Source of the DNA: Paraconiothyrium sp. Pb-2020 | Lineage: Eukaryota; Ascomycota; Dothideomycetes; Pleosporales; Didymosphaeriaceae | DNA: 64,000 nucleotides | Reading direction: 5' to 3' | Assembly (NCBI GenBank): GCA_022419385.1 | Contig: JAJUBI010000003.1 | Span: 620,001 to 684,000 of the forward strand | Shown: in pieces, positions 11,136 through 21,853 of the stretch | Numbering within the stretch: the stretch's first letter is position 1 | Layout of the letters: every line of letters begins with the position of its first letter | Notes under the pieces: model-generated | Databases searched by the model: none | Told to the model about the DNA's origin: nothing | The model's input: only the letters and a program-made list of their open reading frames with translations | Position numbers and translations under genes: made by a program

Positions 11136-12884
11136 CTAACCCCTCGCCGCCCTCCTATTCATCATAACCCGATACCTCGCCGCGTAGTCCTCACTCGCAC
11201 TCATCTCCTTCTTCCCGCTCTTCCACTTCTCAGGCTCCGTGTTATCCATCTCCGCGACAAGCGTACGGATCTGATGCCTCACCACCTTAAGCAGTAGATT
11301 ATCGTTCAGATGCTCAGGTATATCAACGACAGGGACGACGTGCTTCTTGTTCTTCGGCTCAGCGTCTTTCTTGTCGGTAGCTTTGGTCTTGGTCGCAGAA
11401 GCGGCGACCGGTTTCCCGCATTTGTCGCACTTGTTCGCGCAACTGCAGACATCTTCCTTCTTCTCCTCGGCGGCAGTGCTAGCGTCAGCAGCGGCAGGAG
11501 CGTCTTCTTCCGGCGCGGAGTCCGCCTCCGCCGCGTCCACTATCTCAAAGTCGTCGCCTTTGAAGCCGCGCACGAGGCTTAGCAGCGCCATGACGAAGAG
11601 CTCCTTTAGATAGGCAAAGCTGAACCCCTCCGTCAGCGCGGCAATAACCCCGCAGAGCTCCGAGGGGAACTCTAGTCCGTCGTTGCGCCGCAGCAGTTTC
11701 TGCCGCCAGTACTCCGCGTATAGCGTGCGCTCCTTCTCGCCCGGAAGCTTGAAGTGGTACTTGCGGTCGAAGCGGGAGGGTCGCTTCGCGATGGCGGGGT
11801 CGAGTTTATCAAGGTGGTTGGTAGACCCGATCATCAAGATACCATCGTTTGACTCCAGTCCGTCGACTTCGTTGAGGAAGTAAGAGCGGATGTTGTCGTC
11901 GACGAGGGAGTCGAGGTCCTCGAAGATAAGAAGGCAAGGCGCGCAGCGGCGTGCTTGCTGGAAGATCTGCCGGATGGAATACTGTTCTGTGTTGCACTTT
12001 GTCTCGAAGCTCTTGACGTAGAGGCTGGACACCTGGTCGGGGCGGGAATACAGGCTGTTGATGAGTGCTTTGATGGACACCGTTTTGCCGTTGCCGGGTA
12101 CGCCGTGAAGAATGATGCCGCGCTTCCAGGGCACAGCATACTGTGCGTAAAGCTCCTGATTATCGAAGAAGCCTTGCACGTCTTGGATGAGGCCAGTTTT
12201 CATGTCTGGGTCGAGAATTACATCTTCCCAGGAGGATCCCTCGACGGCTTTCCAGAGTTCCTTGGATTTCTCCCAGTAGCCGTTGTCAAAGACCCAGATT
12301 TCCTCGTGGAGGAGCGAAGTCCATTTGCCGGCTGCGAGGACGAGGGCGTCGGTCTCGGTGCAGTGCCCTTCTTGAACGTTATCGTCGCCGTCGGTGGTGC
12401 GCTCGTGCAGGATGTAGAAGCAGCGGGTCTGTGGTTGGAAGGGGTCTTGGTAGATGAGATGGAAAAGGAGGAAGTTCTTATCTTCCCATTCATAGGAGAA
12501 CCTAATCTGCCATTAGTCCCTTGCTCCATCGACGCGATGCATGATTCGAGTGGCATACCTAGCAAAGTGGAACTCATCTTGAAGCTTGCCCGGGTGCGTC
12601 TTCTTCTCGATTCCACTTCCCACTGGTTGCCACTGCCTCGTAGCATTGAACGTCTCGTCATCGGCCTCGTGCGAAGATTTCGCCTTCCCTGCAGCCGCAA
12701 ACTCCAGGAGCGAGCAGCCTCCTGCGTCTACAACAGTGACGTGGTACTGAGGATACTGCTTTCGAATGTTATTGAGGACACGTTGCTTGGTCTCAATGCG
12801 CTTCTGACTGGCATGTTCATTAAAAGCATCGAAGACACGCTGCTCATCCGTGTCGTTGGTGAAAGAGACTTTGAAGCTAGACAT
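11136..12884 (-). CDS. BCS1-type AAA ATPase
   Basis: AAA ATPase of the BCS1/CDC48-like group, role unknown. Two exons on the minus strand, 12559-12884 and 11136-12501, give 1692 nt and 563 residues; the intron ends ATTAG. Walker A GVPGNGKT lies near residue 240, Walker B LLIFEDLD near residue 298, and the sensor/second-region block MIGSTNHLDKLDPAIAKRPSRFD follows with an arginine-finger-like segment. The N-terminal 200 residues match no domain I recognise and, unlike mitochondrial Bcs1, show no transmembrane helix. After the ATPase core comes an Asp/Glu/Ala-rich linker and a Cys cluster CSCANKCDKCGK near residue 465 that could bind zinc. A helical C-terminus ends RVMMNRRAARG. A TATA-like box at 12981-12987 lies about 97 bp upstream. 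Confidence 0.88.
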
Positions 12885-14313
12885 AGTGAATTAAAGGCTG
12901 GAGAAATGAATGATTAGAGCAATGTCTGGATAGAAAGAAGAGCCCGATGTCTTGTCTCATCTAGGTAGAAATCTGTAGCTTTATATATCGTCGAGCGGCC
13001 GCCCATGACACGTATCGCAAGCAAGGTCGACGCCAAAATAGCTGCCGACATGGCAAACGGTGAACCCAAAGCGGGCATCCCTCGTGTACGCGCGTGGAAC
13101 TGGTCTGCACGAGTGTGCGTACGCCCAGGCAGCATCAATCTAGGCAGCCACATATGATCGCTCCATTCAGAACCTAGTCGAGGGTCCAAAGGAACAAAGT
13201 GGGTGGGGGGGATGTGAGTGGCCTAACGGCGCCTGTAACCTCCGTGGAGGCCTTTCCGATCGTTCATAGGTTGCGCTGGATACCTGATGCATGTATGCGG
13301 TTCCTACAAAGTATCGCCCGAGGACGCCACTGCGCCCTTGCTCTCACTGCAGATCGGAAACGACATGCAGCCTGTTATGATTATCAAGGCTAGGATGCGA
13401 ATTCACTTTTCGTAACCGAGATACCCGATTTGCATGCCACCATGCATGCATTTTGGAAAAGCCACATCTGGAGGTTAGCAGTTCATACCTATCTAGGCAA
13501 GACGGCGAGATCCTTTCAACATTACTTGGTGGCAAATCTCATCGAGTTAACACGGGCTGGCAAAAAGTGCCGGAGCATGTTGTGCTGCGCCGCCGCAGCA
13601 GAGCTAGAGGAAGAGCATTCCCCCCGCATCTCCTCTACGAGACGTGGACGAGCAGACCCCGACCCCTGTAAGCGAGATGGACTAACCGCATCCGGCCTAC
13701 CACTTGAAGTACCTCACCAGGCTGAGGCTCTATAGACAAAACTACCTGCCGAAAATATGCTATGAGTTGAATTCTGCTGCACAGCGTGCATATATTGACT
13801 CTCGTCTACAACCTCGGTTGCACTTGTACCGGGCAAAGACCACACGAACCCAGCTATGGCGTTCAAGTTCACCTGTCAACCCTGCAAGGCTGAGGCTCAA
13901 CTTCGTACGGACGACAGCACGGCTCCTAAACAGGTAGTTTCGAGCGAAAGAGCCGCACAACAATGGCGATAAGAAGGGTTCCGCGCATGTACGTACCGCA
14001 AACGGCGTCATCGTATGCTGCCCACAATTTCAAACACGTAAGATGAAGGTCTAGGTCATGCACTCTGGGATCAACCCTTCACCCTCTTCTCATCACATCA
14101 TATTGTCCAATCGAAGCACTTCGTTGATTCGTGCAAATGCACCATTCATTGGTATCTGATCAATTCCCTAATACCTCGCGTTCCAGCAGAGGTCTTTCAT
14201 GTCATGCACGCCCACTCGTATCACCTCGCAGGCTGTGAGTCCAAATACTCCCAATATCCCATGCACATGCAATCGAATCGAATCGTGACTTCGTCGAGGC
14301 CAACCATCATGCC
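12885..14313. other. Intergenic 1.4 kb
   Basis: The first 150 bases are the AAA ATPase promoter. The rest has open frames on both strands without family likeness. The last 100 bases should be the 3' UTR of the SBDS-domain gene. No RNA gene recognised. Confidence 0.5.
12981..12987 (-). promoter_or_regulatory. TATA box of AAA ATPase gene
   Basis: TATATAA on the minus strand, about 97 bp upstream of the ATG at 12884. Position and sequence suit a core promoter element; no start-site data. Confidence 0.4.
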
Positions 14314-14858
14314 CTAGTGAGCAATGGAGGGACCCTTGGTGATGTTTGTGTCGCCCTGGCGTTCCTTGGCCTGTGATCCTCTGTTAGCACTTATTTTTGG
14401 ACACCGATGATGACGCGTCACAGTCGGATTTCTGGGATGAAGAGGTAAAACGTACGTCAGTCTCCTGCAGATCGCCCTTCTCGATAATCTGCTTTACGAC
14501 ATCCTCCTCCTTATGCGTGCCAAACTCGTTCTCGAGCTGGCTGTTGGATGCCGAGTCGAGGATGCCCTGGTTACCATGCCTATTACCCCGCATTAGCATT
14601 GCTTTGTTCCTATTCTCCTTTGCCTTCACCCATCTCCCTCCCCGCCCATCATAAGGCTGAGAAAGAGTAGAGGTAAGGCGTGGCTAGTACATACTTGTGC
14701 GTGACAAACACCTTCCACCCACCGACAACCTGAGCCAGGGGAATCGACGAGTCCTTCTTCCACTCCTTGACCGCGTCCGCGCTTTCCACGAAGATGATGA
14801 AATCTTCCTCCTTGCCCTTGTAGTGCACCTTGGTCTGCTGTTCGTTTCCGCGAGGCAT
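14314..14858 (-). CDS. SBDS N-terminal-domain protein (Rtc3-like)
   Basis: Small single-domain relative of the ribosome maturation factor SBDS/Sdo1, resembling yeast Rtc3 (YHR087W), which has been linked to RNA metabolism. Three exons on the minus strand: 14695-14858, 14456-14579 and 14314-14370; total 345 nt, 114 residues, phases consistent. It begins MPRGNEQQTKVHYKGKEEDF; the domain continues with IIFVESADAVKEWKKDSSIPL and WKVFVTHKHGNQGILDSAS. It ends with the characteristic QLENEFGTHKEEDVVKQIIEKG, close to the yeast QVENEFGKGKKIEEVI pattern. The tail GDTNITKGPSIAH lies in the last short exon. Lacking the two C-terminal SBDS domains, it should not replace Sdo1 in 60S maturation. Confidence 0.88.
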
Positions 14859-15533
14859 GATTGCTAGTTTTCTTTCTTTGCTTGGAAAGGTAGTGGTGGG
14901 TTTAGATTGAGGATGAAGCACTTGGATTGAGTTCGTGAGTCGTAAAGGGAGTATGATTGACCGCTTATGAGGGGCAGACGCGTGCTTTTGTAGCTCGTGT
15001 GAGCTCCAGCGGGGCATGTAACCACCGTACGTCATCGCCAAGCCTCACCCTTCTCTCACCTTCCAAGTGCGCACCACAACCCCCGGCCCCGGTGGAACAC
15101 GTAAAATGCTGCCAAGTTTCGCCGTGTACCAAATTGCGCATGACGCTATTCATATGTTTGATTGCTACTTCTTATCCAATATGAGAGCTTGCGTGCTACG
15201 CGGGCGTCGCGTGCCCGAAGTCCAATATGACGTCATCGACCTTCCCCCGGCCGTAAACTGCGCAACGCTCACCAACTGCAGCATGCGGGTGTGCCTTGCA
15301 GCAGAGCCTTATGATCTGCATTTGCCTTCTTGATTGCCACCATTGTTGCTATGCAATTACTTGATGTTCTGTAGAATGCCCTCGGTTCGAGCAAAAATAG
15401 GCAGGCCGTTGCATCGTATCAATCCTCCATGCCCCTCACCTTTCTCCTCATGTTCAAAAGGCCAATAGCATAAAACAATCCAACCGTCCCCAATCAACAC
15501 TACAATCCAACTCAACATCGCTCTCGTGGGGTA
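14859..15533. other. Intergenic 0.7 kb
   Basis: Upstream promoter of the SBDS-domain gene and downstream flank of the RhoGEF gene. No gene seen. Confidence 0.5.
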
Positions 15534-18500
15534 TCATGCCCAAAACTTGAATATTCGGCTTCTGTTTTTCAACGACTTCTTATTAGCTTGAGGAGATCCA
15601 GACGACCGGTCCTCACGCGTTCTGCGTTCGCGTGTGTCCTTCTTGCTCTTCTCATTTTCCTGGCCCTTGGCTGACTCAGGGACGCTTTCGGTCGGGCGCA
15701 CTACCGTATTGTGGGACGCCATTGAGGTGCTCCTATTTTCGACACGGCTGTCCACACGACTGCTGCTGTCCGTTCGAGGCAGACTAGGAAGGTGCGAAGA
15801 GAGACGCCGCGTCCGTTTCGGTCTACCATGTGTGCTCTTGTCGTTCCAACGTTCCATTCCTGCGGCTCGGTTTGCTAGGCGCCGCCGACGGCTTGAAGGC
15901 CGCGTATCTGGGAGCTCAAAATCGTTGGGCAAGAACGCAGCGGGCGCATTATGGAAATCGACGACTGCTGGAGCGGGTCGACGGTCTGCGAGAGCCTGCC
16001 CACGGAGATTTCCGTGCGATATCTTGTGGATCTTACTGCTATTAGAATCTTCCGAGCGCGTGTTGCTCACGCTGGAGAAGCTAGGCGAGCGTCGGGAGAA
16101 GTTGCTCGTAATGCTGGCCATGCTGAGCTTCCTCATAACGGAATTGGCTGATGCGCGGAATTGATTCTCCACCCTTCGATTTCCCATCCCAGGAAAAGGT
16201 AAGATATCTTTAGTCCAAACGTCTTCCAATGCAGTCTCCAAACGAATTCTCTCAGCCCTTCTCGGGGCTAAGATAGGTATATGGGCTGTGGACAAGTGCG
16301 ATTGCGACCGAGTAACAGAGTTCGGCGCGAAAGGGGGTGGCGGCTCTGGCGTCTTCTGCGCCTGAGTGTTTTTGATGATGACTTGTGTCAGATGTGTCTT
16401 CGAGCCGAGTGTTGCCGCTCGGTGGACCGACATGCGCCGCACCAGGCTGTCTGCATGTCCGAATACAGGCCCGATCGATTTGATATCCAAGGATAAAGAT
16501 GAGAACATATCTTGCATAGTCGACTGTCCTTCGACAAAGTCGTGTGTCTCGCATACGATACGTTGGCGAAGCTGTTTCTTCCAGACTTCTTCTTCTTGGG
16601 AAGAGCAAGCGCTGAGAATGACCTCGTGTAACCGATGTCCGTGTTCGAACATAAGCTTCCATGAGTTAGGAGCGGTGTGACACTGTAAACCTTGTTCATT
16701 GTAAGCAGAAACCTCGATAACGCGCAAAACCTCACCTCGTCCATTGTCCGTCTCCTCGATACTTCCGTTGGCGAGCGTAATGGATGCCGCAACGCTATAC
16801 GGAGTGAAGAAGCGTCCTGCATTGGCAAGAACGAGACATGATTTATACAAGACACAGGCCATGTACTGGCCCTTGACACGATCAGGGGTCTGGTAAGCCA
16901 CGTGAAGAACGCCACAAACGAGGACATGACCAAGTAGTCGGAATACGAGGGCCTTAGAAATCGTCTACATTGTTCAGTACGTCATCCAGACTGGGCGCAA
17001 CCGACCTACCTGCTCTTGAAACATCAAGCGGTCCTGTAATTGCCATGTGATCTCTATCAGGCGACGAGTCTTGGGGTCATCTTTGGCTTTATTGACCTCG
17101 CGTATCGTCTCTTGCAATCGGAAAAGTGCTTTTTCGACCTCGGCATGCGCTTCTGGGTCATCGTAGACAGGTGTGTGCCGACATAGATCGGCAAACAAGA
17201 GTGGATACTTGCATACTCGCTGTATTGGCTTTACAACGTCAGCCTGAATCAGTGGGGCTCTATTCGCGCGTTCACACCTTGATGAGCAAGTCTGGGAAGC
17301 TCAAAGCCTTGCGACTGCTTGTCGAACGGTTGTTCTCCGATGCGACAACCTTGGATAGAGCTTCCACTCCGCGTTCATATTGTTGCCAGCCATTGAGGCC
17401 CTTGCATGTCGTAGTAAGATCTTGGGACATGGTGGTCCATTGCGCACCATATTCCTCGTAGGCGAAGAAACGTTTCATCTGCGAAAAGTTTAATGTGGTT
17501 GATAAGTGTGATAGGAAGGGTACACACGTGTTTGTTGAAGATCTTTGCAATGTCCCCAACGGTTTTAGTATCTGTGACAAGACCTTGCGGCCGATGATCT
17601 GGTGAACGTCCGATATCCAAAGAGTGACGAAGCTTTCGAGTGATCTTGTGCTCGACAAAGCGTCCAGGCATAAAATCTGCGCTATGGAAGCGAATGTGTT
17701 TTGCCCTTGTCACAGGATACACCTCTTGATGCGCACTCTGAGTATAATCTGCTTGAGGAACCGCTTGATGAAGCTCAGCAAGCAAGTCTTCATGTAGCTG
17801 CAAGATCTGAGAGATATTCTGTTGGATGGATGCTCGCGTTTGTGCTGGTAAGGCGGGGACGCCGCTGAGGATCATGAAATAATCCTCGGCAGTCGTTAGC
17901 TTCTAGTCGCGCCGCGAGGGTCAAGATAGTACTTACATTAACCAAGACCTTGAGGTCGGCAATGTAGCTCTCTTCTGTGGAAATGAGTTCTTCCACGACC
18001 TTGCGTCGCTGAGCCGACCGTAGCCAGGCCCCTTCATCGATGATAGTGCTCAATGCTCCGCCATGGCTCTCTGTAGACTTCCTTGCTTCTGAGTAATGAC
18101 TGCCTCTCTTCGCTAGGCGAGCTTTGTCTGAAAAACCGGGTGTGTCGGATCGAGGAGCGATGCTGGCACTTGCCACGGTCACTGACGCGGACCTCATTGC
18201 CATTACGCCTCCCAAGGATGATGACATAGAGTCGGACAACCGCCGCATTCTTTCCGTGACCGGAAGGATAGGCGGAAACAGTAAAGGGTTGACTTCAACC
18301 ATCTCGATGGCCACAGAAGGCACTTCGTTCGCTTGGTCTGTTCGTCTGTAAATGTGACGGCGCCGTAGGGTACTCATCCACCGCCTAAATGGCTGCGGAC
18401 TGACGATATCATCATCGCGAACTTCTGGTTCCGCCTGAGCTTCGCTTGCTGTATTGTCTGACCGGCTTCCTTCTGGAAGCGGTATGTGGATTGCTTCGTA

Positions 18501-18980
18501 GAGGTCGAAAAACTCAGTGTCATCGTCGGTATTGTTATCAACCACCATAGGCTCCGGGGAGCTGGGGTCACTTGACAGGCGTTCTGATTCGTGAGTAGTC
18601 ACTCTTCCTTTTTCCGAATAGAGATTACTAGGAGTGGCGATTTTAGAAAACGTTGGAGCCGGCCGGTTGAGTCCACAGCTTCGCTTTCGGGGTCCAAGTT
18701 GACGTAAACCAGTCTGATTTTCGTGTTCATCTGTTTCTGGTACGAGATCTAACAGCGAGCAAGAGCCGAGCGGTGGTGTGTTTTCTGTACTTCGAAGCCA
18801 GTCGCTGGCTCTGTTGGAGCGCAAGGAGTACAGAGAACACGCGGAAGCGTTCCGAGGCGTGCCATCATGGAGAGCGCCGGAGGCGGTACCTTTGAGTGGT
18901 GAGCATGAAGCTAGGTAGGGGTTGTCGCTGAAGGAGCGCTTGAGAGGGCTGTGTGGCCGGAGGGACAGCACGTAGGCCAT
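15534..18980 (-). CDS. Rho guanine nucleotide exchange factor (DH domain)
   Basis: Activates Rho/Cdc42-type GTPases by GDP release, affecting polarity and the actin cytoskeleton. Five exons on the minus strand: 17937-18980, 17528-17884, 17278-17478, 17010-17228 and 15534-16964; total 3252 nt, 1083 residues, all in phase. The N-terminal 330 residues are Ser/Arg-rich and disordered (MAYVLSLRPHSPLKRSFS). The DH domain runs from EELISTEESYIADL (CR1, about residue 333) through PIQRVCKYPLLFADL (CR3, about residue 535). A divergent PH-like region follows (about 610-740, with GQYMACVLYKSCLVL). The C-terminal 350 residues are basic and Ser-rich, ending SRIFKFWA. A 45 nt in-frame stretch at 16691-16735 has GTGAGG...AAG ends and may be an intron, which would give 1068 residues. 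The target GTPase is not predictable from this. Confidence 0.9.
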
Positions 18981-19695
18981 TTCGATATCGACGGCAGTTC
19001 AGGCACTACTGCATCGATGTGGTAGCGAAGTGTCTATTGCGGCATGGGAGATAAATATTGTTAAAACGCCAAAGTCGACAGCTAAAGGAGCGATGAGTGC
19101 TTGAAGCAGCATCAAAAGAGCCCGAAGGGACAGAACGGCCACGCTTCGACAGAAGCCGACTGGCAGGCAAAGGAAAGTGCGCGGTGACAGTTCTTCACAT
19201 GGTCGAGAATGATAGCGGCAGGCAAGGGCTGTCGCGTGGGCATCTCCAGGTGCGAGGGGCGTGGGGAACTCGGCGAGGAAAGATAGAGAGAGGAATTACG
19301 AGGTCATAACGGTACTACTCGTCGAGCAGGTAGAATATTGTTTTTGGGAAGGAGCCACTCGTGAGGCTGTCGCTGACGAGGTCTTGCCCAGGCACCGTCT
19401 TGCTCACGGCCATCTGCGAGGGCGGAGTGTCCGTCAATCTACAGTAACGACGACCGACACGTGTTCACGATAGGTCCTTACGCAGGATTGTCATCATGCC
19501 CTTGAGCAGAGTGCGAGGACGTGTCTGGAGTGTACTACGTCGCGTAGGGTTATGCATGTCGAACGCGAGTTGTGGGGACCTGAACGGGCAGCCGCTAGCC
19601 TCCGAACGTTTCTAAGCTCCCCCTCCAACCCCGCAAGCTCACGGTGCTTGCCTAGACGAACTTGCCACAAGATCCAACCTCAATACTTCTTCTTC
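18981..19695. other. Divergent promoter region of RhoGEF and Nas2 genes
   Basis: No gene seen. An in-frame ATG at 19552 opens upstream of the Nas2 start but the sequence between (Arg/Ser/Pro-rich) does not look like a conserved N-terminus, so I treat it as 5' UTR. Confidence 0.45.
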
Positions 19696-20591
19696 ATGGG
19701 ACTACGCATGGACGACCTTCACGCCCCGACCGTTGCCTCGGGCCCTACGACCGGAGGTTACACAAATGGCGTTTCAAAGGACCAACTGTCGTTGCAGGAG
19801 CTCATCGCGGAAAAGGACCGCGTCGAGGCAGAGCTCAAAGCCCTAGGTCAAGTCCTGGATTCCGTACGTATCTCGACTTCGTGCATCTGCCAGAGCCTTT
19901 GCTGATCGCTTCTCCTAGCACGGCGTCCATATGAACACCACCCTCACAACGTTCGACGGTTTCCCGCGCGCAGACGTCGATGTCGCTCAGAGTACGATCG
20001 CCACCGACGAGGGAGGGAGTGTGCTGATGGATTGAGCAGTCCGAACAACGCGCGCACGCATAATCCGGCTGAAGAACGACTACAAGGAGCTTATGGTTCG
20101 CATCGAGAAGGGCCTGCACGAGCACCATGCACGTCTGCAAGAGCAAGCTCAGAACAACACGGCCACCTCCAACGCCTCGCTCAGCTTGGGCAGTGCTGCC
20201 CCAGCGGCCCTGGAAGCCCCATTTGCAAAGGTTAATAGCGTCGTAGCAGGCAGCCCGGCAGAGACAGCAGGATTGCAGGTGGGCGACAGTATAACCAAAA
20301 TTGGATGGGTGGATTGGACAAATCACGACAAGCTGGCGCGCCTCCCGCAGGTGGTATCGCAGAACGAAGGGGTGCGTACTGCTAGATATCTCAATGCGCC
20401 TACTTTAGCTTCGCGCTGCTTCAGGCTACGCTTCATGCGCGTACAATGCTAACGGTCTACAGCTTCCCATCACCATCAAGGCACTGCGGCCCAGCGGTGC
20501 AGGCGCAGCAGAGTCGATAGAGATGCAGCTTACGCCGCGGCGCAATTGGGGCGGCAGAGGCATGCTGGGTTGCAACCTATTGCCATTGTAG
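19696..20591 (+). CDS. NAS2: 26S proteasome assembly chaperone Nas2/PSMD9 (PDZ)
   Basis: Chaperone that escorts the Rpt4-Rpt5 pair during assembly of the 19S base. Four exons: 19696-19863, 19919-19991, 20040-20371 and 20463-20591, encoding 233 residues from the first ATG (MGLRMDDLHAPTV) or 229 from the second ATG at 19708. The N-terminal helical part contains LQELIAEKDRVEAELKALGQVLDSHGV, then FPRADVDVAQIRTTRARI, a strongly conserved Nas2 block (DG FPR.D.D...IR..R..I). The PDZ domain follows: PFAKVNSVVAGSPAETAGL, QVGDSITKIGWVDW, and ends LTPRRNWGGRGMLGCNLLPL, the hallmark Nas2 C-terminus. Everything expected is present and intact. Start choice is the only doubt. Confidence 0.93.
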
Positions 20592-20803
20592 TATGACCTG
20601 GGCATGTTTGCAGGTTTGCAGGCTTTATAGAGCTGCATAGCTTGGAGTTCAGGAATAGGCATGATATCCCGGCGTTTACTGTGCTTTCCGTAGCCACATA
20701 TCCCTGGAACGTTTACCTTTGCTGTGCTATTATGGGTGGCTAGCTCTAGATCTGCCGCTCCGGCCGTGGCCGTCCCCTAGCACACATCCTTCCACCACAT
20801 TAT

Positions 20804-21853
20804 CTAGACAGTCTCAAAAGCAAACGGATCCGACACGTCAAGAAACACAAGTCCGCGACGCCTGGCCCACCGATCTTTCTTTTCTTGCTCACTTCCTGCC
20901 AAGAGCTGTTCCTTGGTCCCGACCTGATAGTTGCCTAAAGTATTGAGCAAGGTCTTACTTACCTCGCCCGTGTACTTCTTCCCCGATTCCAGGTCTGTCA
21001 GCTCGCCTCCGTGGCCTTTCTCGTCCACCTTGGTCAACCAGAACGTTTCTTCATACGGTACACCAGGCTTGAGTTCCTCGAACATGTCGTCTGAAGGAAA
21101 TCGTTCGGGGCCGTCCCCATCCCAGCACCCAATTCCGTAACCCCACTCAACCTGTTGGCCCTCTTCATCTACAACTTCAACTATCTCTTCCAGGCCATGG
21201 AGTTCCTTCAACGGTGTCTTGTCCAGGCACATAGTGATGACTTCGTCATGCTGAGACGTTACCTCTAGCTTTAAGCCGAATCGTGGGTCGCCGCTCATAT
21301 AGCAGGTCTTATCTGTTGGCTTAACGGACACGGAGAGATGGAGCGGTTTTGTAGCGTCGTCGAGAAGGGTATATGTGAAGGGCTGCTTTCCTAAGCGTAT
21401 AGGTAGACGCTCAGGCGCATCCTGATGGGCCTCGCCACGGTACGCCCAGGGCGTGTTGTTGTTGTTTGGTGCCCAGTATATTTCGTATGTGTGTCCTGGG
21501 GTAAGCAGCTCCGTCCAGAAATTATCTTGTGGATCGAGCTTCAGGTTGAATAACCTGAGAGGTGCGCGCGCTTTGACGGTTAGTTCTTCCGGTTGAACGT
21601 CTTCGTGAGGCACGGCGATTTTGGTGTGTGACTCAGCGTCGTAAAGGTCAAAGATGCTGCATTGGAGGGCGCGTCGGAGATTGAAACTTCGTGTTGAGGC
21701 TTCGTAGCTGGGAATGACGAGTCTGGCTGCGTGGGAGGTGTCGTGCATATGTACCTTGAGAACGGGTGTGGTGCCGGCGGAGCCTTTCTGGCCAAGTTGG
21801 ATAGTCTGCCGACCATCGAGCCAGAGGGACATGGTAGGGCTGGGGTCTGCCAT
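20804..21853 (-). CDS. Unrecognised fungal protein, about 349 residues
   Basis: I do not recognise this family. The frame is open and coding-like for 350 codons from an ATG at 21853 (MADPSPTMSLWLDGRQTIQL). It appears soluble, mostly beta-strand-like, with repeated short hydrophobic segments (LVIPSYEAS, IFDLYDAES, GHTYEIYWAPN, FTYTLLDDATK, HLSVSVKPTD). A C-terminal basic stretch, EKKDRWARRRGLVFLDVSD, follows. The alternating-strand pattern suggests an immunoglobulin- or arrestin-like sandwich, which is only a guess. An in-frame 39 nt segment (20924-20962) has GTAAGT...CAG ends but is shorter than usual introns, so I keep it as coding. The frame extends upstream to 21943 with a hydrophobic segment; if that start is used the protein would gain a possible signal anchor. 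Confidence 0.7.
   Translation of the reverse strand: MADPSPTMSLWLDGRQTIQLGQKGSAGTTPVLKVHMHDTSHAARLVIPSYEASTRSFNLRRALQCSIFDLYDAESHTKIAVPHEDVQPEELTVKARAPLRLFNLKLDPQDNFWTELLTPGHTYEIYWAPNNNNTPWAYRGEAHQDAPERLPIRLGKQPFTYTLLDDATKPLHLSVSVKPTDKTCYMSGDPRFGLKLEVTSQHDEVITMCLDKTPLKELHGLEEIVEVVDEEGQQVEWGYGIGCWDGDGPERFPSDDMFEELKPGVPYEETFWLTKVDEKGHGGELTDLESGKKYTGEVSKTLLNTLGNYQVGTKEQLLAGSEQEKKDRWARRRGLVFLDVSDPFAFETV

Noticed and set aside
19552..19695. N-terminal extension of Nas2 from ATG 19552
   Set aside because: The added sequence is low-complexity and outside the conserved Nas2 fold; the start at 19696 or 19708 is better.
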